Both the position numbers and the translations under genes were made by a program. From contig DNPI01000167.1 in the NCBI GenBank assembly GCA_003501525.1, positions 1 to 14,481 on the forward strand: 14,481 bases of DNA, read 5' to 3'. A model generated the notes under the pieces. That model saw nothing but the letters and a program-made list of their open reading frames with translations. It was not told the origin of the DNA and made no database searches. Positions 7,633 to 14,481 of the stretch are shown one piece after another; the stretch's first letter is position 1; each line of letters begins with the position of its first letter. Source of the DNA: Planctomycetota bacterium. GTDB lineage: Bacteria > Planctomycetota > UBA1135.

Positions 7633-8308
7633 TACTAACCGTGCGCAGCTCTTCGGCGATACACCCAGGCCCCGGCTCGAGCCCCATCTCTAGAAGCTCA
7701 TCTATATCCATGCCCACTCTCTCAGCAAGATCAGCAATGAGAAGGCGATGCGTTGCCCCATCAGCGGTCATGTAAACAATTGCATTTCGGTGCACAAGGT
7801 ATGCATCGGACATAATCACAGTGTTCCCTGGGTCCTTCACCAGCTTCCGTCTCAGGAGCCTGTCACCACCGGAATTAAAGCCGGCGTAGGACGTCGTTGA
7901 GGGACCGATATTGTCCCAGTCGTCGAGATATTCCTCGACTGAAACCCCTTCCGGTATGTAGTTGTTAAATCCATCCCGAGGACTAAAAAACTTCTGTGCA
8001 TTTTTCTCTGTCCGATCAAGATACCTGTCCTTCCACAAGCGCAGGAAGAAACGCTGGCCATCGTCACGCGGCCAAGAACCATTGTGATCCTCTTGGTACA
8101 TCAGCATTCCAGCGTATACATCGCGCATATTTTTTTCGCTTGCAGCCATTTGCGCCCGATCTATGAATTCTGGAACCATCACAACGAGAGAGGTGCTAAG
8201 AATGCCGATAATCATGATGACCACCATCATCTCAAGAAGTGTGAATCCTTGATTCCTTAGCGTGCCGCGATCTGATTTTGGAGAATTAAGTTCCTTGAGA
8301 GTAATCAT
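7625..8308 (-). CDS. type IV pilin-like / type II secretion pseudopilin-like protein
   Basis: A 227-residue protein with a textbook class III signal: leader of 21 residues ending RNQG, predicted cleavage G21|F22, mature N-terminus FTLLEMMVVIMIIGIL with Glu at +5, and a hydrophobic helix to about residue 46. Prepilin peptidase (PilD/GspO) would cleave and methylate it for assembly into a pilus or type II secretion pseudopilus. The C-terminal domain (about 60-227) is Asp/Tyr-rich and I cannot match it to a named pilin; it is longer than GspG-type cores. No assembly ATPase, platform protein or peptidase gene is in the window, so it is an orphan. The start is ATG at 8308-8306 with AGGAGG 9 nt upstream; it overlaps ahcY by 23 bp and miaB by 8 bp, so it is fully embedded in the operon. 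Confidence 0.85.
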   Translation of the reverse strand: MITLKELNSPKSDRGTLRNQGFTLLEMMVVIMIIGILSTSLVVMVPEFIDRAQMAASEKNMRDVYAGMLMYQEDHNGSWPRDDGQRFFLRLWKDRYLDRTEKNAQKFFSPRDGFNNYIPEGVSVEEYLDDWDNIGPSTTSYAGFNSGGDRLLRRKLVKDPGNTVIMSDAYLVHRNAIVYMTADGATHRLLIADLAERVGMDIDELLEMGLEPGPGCIAEELRTVSND

Positions 8309-9557
8309 TAGCGTATGCCTCCTGTTCAGACGTAAGTTGATCTATTCTTACTTGCATCGATTCAAGTTTTACTGTGGCGATATCCTGATCCAAAGTTTCA
8401 GGCAAATCATGAACTCCGGCCTCCATGCCTGCGCCTTCCCGAGCAAGAAGCATCATCGCTTGGAATTGATTAGCAAAGCTCATGTCCATAACCTCTGAGG
8501 GATGTCCTTCAGCGGCAGCCAAATTCACTAAACGTCCTTCGGCCAGAACATAAATGCACCGTCCATCGGGCATCTTGTGCTCAACACAATTGTCGCGGAC
8601 CGTACGACTCCCGCTCGAAATAGTTACCAAATCTTCAAGATTGAGTTCGCAGTCATAGTGACCGGTATTGCAGACAATGGCACCGGTCTTCATAGATTCG
8701 AAATGCCGCCCGACAATCACGTCCTTCATCCCAGTTGCCGTGATAAAGACATCGCCGACCGCAGCAGCCTCGTCCATTGGCATCACCCTGTGACCGTCAA
8801 GCGTTGCCTTAAGGGCTGCAGTGGGCTTTATCTCAGTCACTACCACGTCGGCACCAGCCCCAGCCGCCCGCATTGCACAGCCACGACCACAATGCCCGTA
8901 TCCTGCAACGACAACCGTCTTGCCCGCTAGAAGTATCGAGGTGGCCCGAAGAATTCCATCCAAGCTCGACTGTCCAGTTCCGTAGACATTGTCAAAATCC
9001 CATTTGGTTTCAGCATCATTAACCGCAACTACGGGGTATCTCAGCTTGCCATCTGCTGCCATTGCCCGCAATCGATGTACTCCGGTTGTCGTTTCCTCGG
9101 ACCCACCCACGATTGAAGGAAGGAAATCTTGCTTTTCACTGTGCACGCGAAATATCAAATCTGCGCCATCGTCCAAGGTAAGCGTTGGGTTGAAGTCCAA
9201 AGTCCTGTCAATCGACCAATAAAAATCCTCCGTGCTTTGACCATACCAAGCAAAAATGGCAATACCTTCTTCGGCCAAAGCTGCGGCAACTGCATCATTT
9301 GTAGACAAAGGATTGCAACCAGACCAAGAGACTTCCGCCCCTGCAGCCTTCAGCGTCCTGATAAGAACCGCCGTTTCTTTCGTGACGTGCAAGCAACCTG
9401 CAATACGTTGACCGGCCAAGGGCTTCTCTTCTTCCCATTGCTCACGAAGCGCCATCAGCACTGGCATGCGCGACTCCGCCCATTCGATTAAAAGGCGTCC
9501 CTCATCCGCCAAAGCAGAATCCGCAACTTTAAAAGGAGGGGCTGTAGTAGAGGTCAT
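8286..9557 (-). CDS. ahcY: adenosylhomocysteinase (SAH hydrolase)
   Basis: Reversible NAD-dependent hydrolysis of S-adenosylhomocysteine to adenosine and homocysteine, clearing the product inhibitor of methyltransferases; cytoplasmic. The 423-residue product shows CLHVTKETAVL (55-65), CNPLSTNDAVAAAL, EETTTGVHRL (155-163), VNDAETKWDFDNVYGTGQSS and the NAD-binding GYGHCGRG (219-226). NTGHYDCELN and LVNLAAAEGHPSEVMDMSFANQ follow. The LHVTKETA and YGTGQS versions resemble the archaeal/Thermotoga branch rather than the proteobacterial/eukaryotic one. An open frame runs up to 9671, but its first 38 residues lie mostly within metK and are basic and unlike the family, so ATG 9557-9555 is preferred. 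No clear Shine-Dalgarno is visible. The gene follows metK by 28 bp, and the pairing completes the SAM cycle apart from methionine synthase. Confidence 0.95.
   Translation of the reverse strand: MTSTTAPPFKVADSALADEGRLLIEWAESRMPVLMALREQWEEEKPLAGQRIAGCLHVTKETAVLIRTLKAAGAEVSWSGCNPLSTNDAVAAALAEEGIAIFAWYGQSTEDFYWSIDRTLDFNPTLTLDDGADLIFRVHSEKQDFLPSIVGGSEETTTGVHRLRAMAADGKLRYPVVAVNDAETKWDFDNVYGTGQSSLDGILRATSILLAGKTVVVAGYGHCGRGCAMRAAGAGADVVVTEIKPTAALKATLDGHRVMPMDEAAAVGDVFITATGMKDVIVGRHFESMKTGAIVCNTGHYDCELNLEDLVTISSGSRTVRDNCVEHKMPDGRCIYVLAEGRLVNLAAAEGHPSEVMDMSFANQFQAMMLLAREGAGMEAGVHDLPETLDQDIATVKLESMQVRIDQLTSEQEAYANDYSQGT
8318..8323 (-). promoter_or_regulatory. Shine-Dalgarno of the pilin-like gene
   Basis: A perfect AGGAGG on the minus strand, 9 nt before the ATG at 8308, inside the 3' end of ahcY. 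It fixes the start and so the 21-residue prepilin leader. Confidence 0.65.
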
Positions 9558-9585
9558 GAATGTATTGTACGCGGCCGCGCCGCGC

Positions 9586-10809
9586 CTAAATCTCAACCGC
9601 CTGCGCCGGGAAAGCGGAACTAATTTCTTTAACCATATCCAGGCTTTCCCAAGGGAAACAGTCCCGACCAAAGTGCCCGTGACTCGCCGTCATCTGGTAA
9701 TTCCATCCGTCCTCTGACTGATAGCCCGAAGGTTGGCGTAATGCCAATCTCCCTAAAATCCAATCGGGCGTGAATGCAGCATTGCCCTGATATGCCTTCA
9801 AGCTGGCCAAAACCTCCTCAAGCTTTCTGTCATCAACGCCAGGTGCACAAGTTCCAAATGTGTTCACAAGAACGCTAGCAGGCCGGGCAAGGCCTATCAC
9901 GTAGGCCAACTGAACCTCGCACCGCTCCGCGAGACCCGCGGCCACGACATTTTTAGCAGCCCAACGCGCCGCATAGCTTGCGGACCGATCCACCTTGGTC
10001 GGGTCTTTCCCCGAAAAAGCTCCTCCCCCATGCTTTGATGCTCCGCCATAGGTATCAACAATAATCTTACGCCCCGTTAGGCCGGCATCCGCAACTGGAC
10101 CACCAACCTCAAACTTCCCTGTGGGATTAACCAGTATCTCAGTCTCCCCAGAAACCCAGTTGGGCGGTAGCACGTGACGAATGATTTCTTCTTCAACATA
10201 GCCACGAATGTCCGATATCGGAACACCTGCCGTTTGGGTCGAAATAACCGCCTGCCGGATTCCGGCAGGATGTGAACCTTCATACGCAAAAGTTAGCTGA
10301 GCCTTTGCATCGGGGCGAAGCCAATCAGGCTCTCCTGTTTTTATCAACGCAGCATGACGCTCCATAAGGGCGTGTGCCCAAAAAATTGGCGCAGGCATGA
10401 GAACCTCTGTTTCTCTGCAGGCATACCCGAACATGAGTCCTTGGTCACCGGCTCCCAAATTCCCAGAATCAGCCGCGCTGTCAACACCCTGAGCAATGTC
10501 AGCAGATTGCTTCTGAAGGGATATCTCCACATCGCAACTATCTGCCGAAAACCCATCCTCCGGCCTCACGTAGCCGATATCTGCAACACAATCCCTTACA
10601 ACTTTCTCCACATCAACGGTCGCACTATCAGACGCACTAACTTCTCCCGCAACAACAATCCGATTATTCGCCGCAAGTGTTTCGCAGGCAACCCGAGCCC
10701 CTGAATCTAGAGAAAGATACGCGTCAAGGACTGCATCGCTTACCTGGTCTGCAAGCTTGTCTGGGTGACCGCGCGAGACCGATTCTGAGGTAAAAAGATA
10801 AGTATTCAA
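9586..10809 (-). CDS. metK: S-adenosylmethionine synthetase (methionine adenosyltransferase)
   Basis: Makes SAM from methionine and ATP; cytoplasmic, normally a homotetramer. The 407 residues contain the N-terminal signature TSESVSRGHPDKLADQ (7-22), the ATP-binding hexapeptide GAGDQG (119-124), and the P-loop-like GGGAFSGKDPTKVDRS (261-276), all in normal order. The C-terminus ends with GHFGRDCFPWE, matching the usual GHFGR-FPWE block. Odd: the usually acidic residue before GHPDK is Arg13 here. The start is TTG at 10809-10807. This is forced, because an in-frame TAG lies two codons upstream and residues 2-11 (NTYLFTSESV) already match the family start. It overlaps the waaA stop by 4 bp (TTGA), so translation is probably coupled. 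No SAM riboswitch can fit at this junction. Confidence 0.96.
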   Translation of the reverse strand: MNTYLFTSESVSRGHPDKLADQVSDAVLDAYLSLDSGARVACETLAANNRIVVAGEVSASDSATVDVEKVVRDCVADIGYVRPEDGFSADSCDVEISLQKQSADIAQGVDSAADSGNLGAGDQGLMFGYACRETEVLMPAPIFWAHALMERHAALIKTGEPDWLRPDAKAQLTFAYEGSHPAGIRQAVISTQTAGVPISDIRGYVEEEIIRHVLPPNWVSGETEILVNPTGKFEVGGPVADAGLTGRKIIVDTYGGASKHGGGAFSGKDPTKVDRSASYAARWAAKNVVAAGLAERCEVQLAYVIGLARPASVLVNTFGTCAPGVDDRKLEEVLASLKAYQGNAAFTPDWILGRLALRQPSGYQSEDGWNYQMTASHGHFGRDCFPWESLDMVKEISSAFPAQAVEI

Positions 10810-12122
10810 TTTCTAATGGGAATTATTCCAATGCGCACCAGAGCATCCAGCGTAGCCTGCGAAGCGCCGCGAAGATCCTGGAGAGTCTCCCGGGCATTTT
10901 CTCCAGCGACTTTTGCTGCTTTAGGCCTCTCCAGCCAAAGGGCGAAGAAGTCTAGCAAATCCACCACATTATTCGCTTTCACAAGCCCACCTTCCTTCTC
11001 AATCAACCGAACTTCCTCTGCAAAATTGCCTATTGAGGGCCCTACAACCTGTGGAGTTCCACATGCAGCAGGCTCAAGAATGTTTTGGCCTCCATGGTCG
11101 ACCAACGACCCCCCCACAAAAGCTGCAAACGCAATCCCATAAAACGCATCCAACTCACCTATTGAATCGACTATGAGAATTGACCCTGCTTTCAGGTCAC
11201 GTCCGTCCTGGTAATTACTGCGAAGCAGCACTTCACGATTCGCGGTTAAAGCTCGAATTTCTCGCAAAAGCCCCTCCGCGCGATGAGGATGCCGCGGCAC
11301 CAGGACCCAGGAGACCTCATCAAACCTCGCGTCAGCAAAGGCCGCAGTAAGAATCTCCATTTCCTCTGGAGCATGCGTACTGCCAAGAACAAGAGGAGGA
11401 GCGCCCACGAAATTCACAGCGCTCCAGCCTTCTCGAAGGTGTGGCTCCGCATCGAGATTGTCGTACTTCAGGTTTCCTGTTACTTCCACCGCCTCGTCTG
11501 GAACAGGAAGTGTTCGAAAGCGATTTGCGTAACGCTCATTTTGAGCACCATAAAAAGCGATGCGATCAAACTGCGGCAGGAATCGCTGCACTCGCCGATA
11601 GCCTCGCATTGACTTTTCCGTAATTCGGCCATTCACAATTGCAACCGAGATTCCATATCGGTCACAGGCGCGTAAAAAATTTGGCCATATCTCCAGCTCC
11701 ATCAAGACAACAGCCTGCGGCTGAATCGCCTTTAGAAACCTGCGGCATGCAAATCCTAAATCCAGCGGAAACTGTGTTCTGTCCAGATGCGGAAACAGTC
11801 TATCAGCCTCTCCTTTGCCCGTCCGCGTAGCCGAAGAGATAACCAACCGAATATCTGGGCGCTGAGTATTTAGAAGCGAGACCAAGCTTCGCATTGCCCG
11901 TATCTCTCCCACCGAAACACCATGGAGGAGGAGGGTTGCGCGTTCATCGCGAACAAAACCAGGAACTCGACCCAATCTTGAGAGAGTCGCAGTGGAACGA
12001 TCCCCGAAAACAAACCGGCGAAACGAAAACCACACAAAGAGAGGCAATGCGGCACAGAGAAGCACAGCGTCGTACAGCAGGTAGGCACCTGCCTTGCGCG
12101 GACGCTTCCCGGAAGCACTCAC
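10806..12122 (-). CDS. waaA: Kdo transferase (3-deoxy-D-manno-octulosonic acid transferase)
   Basis: Transfers Kdo from CMP-Kdo to lipid IVA in LPS inner-core assembly, on the cytoplasmic face of the inner membrane; also called kdtA. The 438 residues from GTG 12122 fit the family length. A hydrophobic N-terminal anchor (about 13-33) is followed by HGVSVGEI with the conserved catalytic-type Glu73, MELEIWPN (141-148), NGRITEKSMRGY, GNLKYDN (216-222), GSTHAPEE, PRHPHRAE (276-283) and the C-terminal GGSLVDHGGQNILEPAACGTPQVVGP signature region (337-362). The frame is open up to 12308, but the extra 62 residues are only the other frame of the secA 3' end. From GTG 12122 the gene starts 4 bp after the secA stop. 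Its presence implies an LPS-bearing outer membrane. Confidence 0.93.
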   Translation of the reverse strand: MSASGKRPRKAGAYLLYDAVLLCAALPLFVWFSFRRFVFGDRSTATLSRLGRVPGFVRDERATLLLHGVSVGEIRAMRSLVSLLNTQRPDIRLVISSATRTGKGEADRLFPHLDRTQFPLDLGFACRRFLKAIQPQAVVLMELEIWPNFLRACDRYGISVAIVNGRITEKSMRGYRRVQRFLPQFDRIAFYGAQNERYANRFRTLPVPDEAVEVTGNLKYDNLDAEPHLREGWSAVNFVGAPPLVLGSTHAPEEMEILTAAFADARFDEVSWVLVPRHPHRAEGLLREIRALTANREVLLRSNYQDGRDLKAGSILIVDSIGELDAFYGIAFAAFVGGSLVDHGGQNILEPAACGTPQVVGPSIGNFAEEVRLIEKEGGLVKANNVVDLLDFFALWLERPKAAKVAGENARETLQDLRGASQATLDALVRIGIIPIRN

Positions 12123-12129
12123 CTCCTCA
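12120..12129 (-). promoter_or_regulatory. secA stop / waaA start junction
   Basis: The minus strand reads TGAGGAGGTG: secA TGA at 12129-12127, then GGAG, then the candidate GTG start at 12122-12120. The AGGAGG motif runs into the start codon with no spacer, so initiation probably depends on ribosomes finishing secA. No other in-frame start lies at a normal spacing. Confidence 0.5.
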
Positions 12130-14481
12130 ACTTCGACCGCAACAGCGCTTAAATTTTTTCCCCGAGCCGCACGGGCAAGGTGAATTCCGGGGAACCTTTT
12201 CTTGAGGCGGAGCAGGTGAAGATGAAGTGACAGGCAACGACGCGGATTCCTGCTGAGCGCGTTGCTGAGAATAGGGGTCCTCAGGCGGTCCCTCTTCTCC
12301 ATAACCAACAGCCACTTGCCTTTGCGGGCCAGGCCGCGCAGGAACCGGCCCCGCCGAAGTCGAAGAAAAGGCGGGATGAACTGCCTGCTGACCTTCCCAC
12401 GCCTGCCCTAAACGCCCTTCGTCGCCCAAAGCAATTTGGAGCTTAAGGATGTAATCCGTGACCTCATCGGCAACCGAGCCTAAAAGCTCCTGAAAACGCT
12501 CAAGTCCTTCACGCTTGTACTCGTTCTTTGGGTCGACTTGCGCATAGCTTCTCAGCCCAATCCCTTGGCGAAGAGTGTCCATCGTGTATAGGTGATCCTT
12601 CCATTTGCTATCAATTGCATTGAGAACAAGGAAGCGCTCCAACCCGTGAAGCTGCTCTGCACCAAGCTCCTCCTTCCTCTTCGCGTACCGAGATTCAACA
12701 TCTTTGAGCAACAAAGATGCAGCACTCTCTTCGCCAGCATCTTTTAGCAATTCAACGCCTCCGCTCCAGCCCCATTTCCGCGAAGCCCACAGGTCTAAGG
12801 CTTCCACATCCATTCCAACATCTCGCCCATCGCCAGCCCAATCAGCAACTGCCCCGTTGACGACCTCTTCAAACATCATCTCTACCCTGCCCTCCAGATC
12901 TCCTTCCTCCAGAGCTTCTTGCCGGTGCTCATAAATAAGATGCCGCTGCCTATCCATGACCTCGTCGTACTCGAGAAGATTCTTACGGATTTCAAAGTGA
13001 TAGTTTTCGACCTTCTTTTGCGCTTTTTCTATAGCCCGGCTGACCATTCCACTCTCAACAGGCTCACCATCGCCCATACCAAGCCTTCCCAGCATGTTCT
13101 TCACACCTTCGCGATAGAAACGCTTCATCAAAGGGTCGTCTAAGGAAAGATAAAAACGAGACGCGCCAGGATCACCTTGGCGCCCAGCGCGTCCGCGCAG
13201 CTGATTGTCGATACGCCGAGCCTCGTGCCGCTCAGTTCCAATCACATAAAGACCTCCAGCGCCTATCACTTCTTCTTTTTCTGCAGAACAAGTCTCGCGC
13301 CACTTTTGAGCAATCTCACGAAATCCCGGCGCCTCCTCCGACAAGCCTTTACCGGCTGCCTCACTAGATGCTAAGCCATCTGGGTTTCCACCAAGGACAA
13401 TGTCTGTGCCTCGTCCAGCCATATTGGTCGCGACCGTCACCGCGCCCTTTCGACCCGCCTGCAGAATAATCTCAGCCTCTCTCTCATGATGTTTGGCGTT
13501 AAGGACTTCATGTGGAATACCCCTTCGCCCCAAAGCCTTGGCCACCAGTTCGGAATTCTCAATACTGGTCGTTCCGACAAGGATAGGTTGCCCAGCCTCC
13601 TGGGCACTTTCAATTTCATCAACGATTGCCTTCCATTTGTCATCCTCGCGCAAATAGACCACGTCCGGCTCATCTGCCCGCGCAGCTGGGCGGTTGGTAG
13701 GAATAGCAACGACATCCAAGTCATAAATCCGAGCGAATTCACCTGCTTCCGTCAGCGCGGTTCCTGTCATGCCTGCAAGCTTGTTAAACATTCGGAAATA
13801 GTTCTGAAAAGTAATCGTGGCTAGGGTTTGATTCTGCGCCCTGGGCACTATTCCCTCTTTCGCCTCAACGGATTGATGCAGACCATCACTCCATCGCCGC
13901 CCCTCCATCAACCGACCCGTAAATTCATCCACGATGATGATTTGCCCGTCCTTGACCACATAATCAACGTCACCTTTGAACAAGTGAAGTGCACGTAGAC
14001 ACTGCTCAAGCGCGTGGGGCCACTCCATGTTGGCTGCCCCGGTATAGAAATCTTCAATCCCCAGCAAACGCTGCGCCTCAAGTATCCCTTCTTCCGTCAG
14101 GATTGCCTGCTTCTCTTTCTCCTTCAACTCACAATGCTTTTCCGCCTTAAGCTTCCGCGCCACTCCCATCGCCTTGCGATATTTATCGGCATCCCCAACT
14201 GCCGGGCCACTGATAATGAGAGGGGTACGCGCTTCATCTATCAAAATTGAATCCACCTCGTCCACAATTGCGAAATGCAACCTCTTCTGAACCTGATCCT
14301 CAGTCCGAGATTTCATATTGTCCCGAAGATAATCAAAGCCAAATTCATTATTGGTCCCGTAAATAATGTCGCAGGAATAGACCGGGTGCCTGTCCGCAGG
14401 CAACATCTCCGACTGAATCGCACCGACAGAAAGACCCAGGAATTCGAATACGGGTCGCATCCACTCAGCATCACGCCGAGC
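12127..14481 (-). CDS. secA: preprotein translocase ATPase SecA, partial (N-terminus beyond right edge)
   Basis: Motor of the Sec pathway, driving unfolded preproteins through SecYEG with ATP. The visible 784 residues open in frame at the window edge with ARRDAEWM, equivalent to roughly residue 135 of E. coli SecA, so the Walker A end is missing and the Met at 14460 is internal. Seen in order: YGTNNEFGFDYLRDN, the DEVD box (74-77) followed by SILIDEARTPLIISGP, VDEFTGRLMEGRRWSDG, FNKLAGMTGTA, TNMAGRGTDIVLGG (352-365), IDNQLRGRAGRQGD (ending 437), the helical scaffold and wing domains, a Pro/Gln/Ser-rich linker, and a C-terminal zinc motif with C769, C771, C780 and C781 (CPCGSGKKFKRCC). The last zinc ligand is Cys rather than the His of E. 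coli. It heads the visible right block and is followed by waaA after 4 bp. Confidence 0.97.
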   Translation of the reverse strand, partial: ARRDAEWMRPVFEFLGLSVGAIQSEMLPADRHPVYSCDIIYGTNNEFGFDYLRDNMKSRTEDQVQKRLHFAIVDEVDSILIDEARTPLIISGPAVGDADKYRKAMGVARKLKAEKHCELKEKEKQAILTEEGILEAQRLLGIEDFYTGAANMEWPHALEQCLRALHLFKGDVDYVVKDGQIIIVDEFTGRLMEGRRWSDGLHQSVEAKEGIVPRAQNQTLATITFQNYFRMFNKLAGMTGTALTEAGEFARIYDLDVVAIPTNRPAARADEPDVVYLREDDKWKAIVDEIESAQEAGQPILVGTTSIENSELVAKALGRRGIPHEVLNAKHHEREAEIILQAGRKGAVTVATNMAGRGTDIVLGGNPDGLASSEAAGKGLSEEAPGFREIAQKWRETCSAEKEEVIGAGGLYVIGTERHEARRIDNQLRGRAGRQGDPGASRFYLSLDDPLMKRFYREGVKNMLGRLGMGDGEPVESGMVSRAIEKAQKKVENYHFEIRKNLLEYDEVMDRQRHLIYEHRQEALEEGDLEGRVEMMFEEVVNGAVADWAGDGRDVGMDVEALDLWASRKWGWSGGVELLKDAGEESAASLLLKDVESRYAKRKEELGAEQLHGLERFLVLNAIDSKWKDHLYTMDTLRQGIGLRSYAQVDPKNEYKREGLERFQELLGSVADEVTDYILKLQIALGDEGRLGQAWEGQQAVHPAFSSTSAGPVPARPGPQRQVAVGYGEEGPPEDPYSQQRAQQESASLPVTSSSPAPPQEKVPRNSPCPCGSGKKFKRCCGRS

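Noticed and set aside
9558..9585. SAH or SAM riboswitch before ahcY or metK
   Set aside because: The gap before ahcY is only 28 bp and metK overlaps waaA, leaving no space for a riboswitch.
9558..9671. 38-residue N-terminal extension of AhcY
   Set aside because: It lies largely within metK, is strongly basic and unlike the family; ATG 9557 gives the normal length.
12123..12308. 62-residue N-terminal extension of WaaA
   Set aside because: It is the alternative frame of the secA 3' end, which encodes the conserved C-terminal zinc motif; Kdo transferases begin near the membrane anchor.
14401..14481. SecA starting at the Met encoded at 14460
   Set aside because: The frame stays open to the edge and reads ARRDAEW, part of the conserved nucleotide-binding domain, so this is a truncated gene, not a start.
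1..14481. Mobile elements, CRISPR arrays, defence genes, tRNA or rRNA
   Set aside because: I found no direct-repeat arrays, transposase or integrase motifs, or recognisable RNA gene; the window is filled by core genes.

Overview
This window looks like ordinary chromosome from a Gram-negative, LPS-making bacterium. It carries waaA/kdtA for lipid A-Kdo assembly, secA and yajC for Sec export, and core metabolic and tRNA-modification genes. I see no phage, transposon, CRISPR, tRNA or rRNA signal. The lineage cannot be fixed from sequence reading alone. The archaeal/Thermotoga-type AhcY, an orphan type IV pilin-like protein, and a zinc-ribbon/HEAT protein next to a large vWA protein would fit an uncultured lineage such as Planctomycetota or another deep Gram-negative group. 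This is inference.

Right block (5144-14481, all minus strand): secA (N-terminus off the right edge) - waaA - metK - ahcY - pilin-like gene - miaB - ribD. The junctions are extremely tight: 4 bp gap, 4 bp overlap, 28 bp gap, 23 bp overlap, 8 bp overlap, 34 bp overlap. This looks like one long operon. MetK makes SAM, MiaB consumes SAM, and AhcY removes the SAH left by methyl transfers, so the centre of the block is a SAM supply-and-recycling unit.

Middle: yajC (4749-5147) is the only plus-strand gene. It diverges from mnmA across about 56 bp and converges on ribD so closely that the two stop codons share bases.

Left block (1-4692, minus strand): mnmA - tandem-vWA membrane protein - zinc-ribbon/TM/coiled-coil/HEAT protein - isocitrate dehydrogenase (C-terminus off the left edge). 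The first three are coupled by 4 bp and 8 bp overlaps. The vWA/HEAT pair is the least explained part of the window and the best candidate for an undescribed envelope-associated module.

Several junctions use non-ATG starts (TTG for the HEAT gene and metK, GTG for the vWA gene and waaA), often fused to the upstream stop codon. No gene-free stretch exceeds 60 bp.
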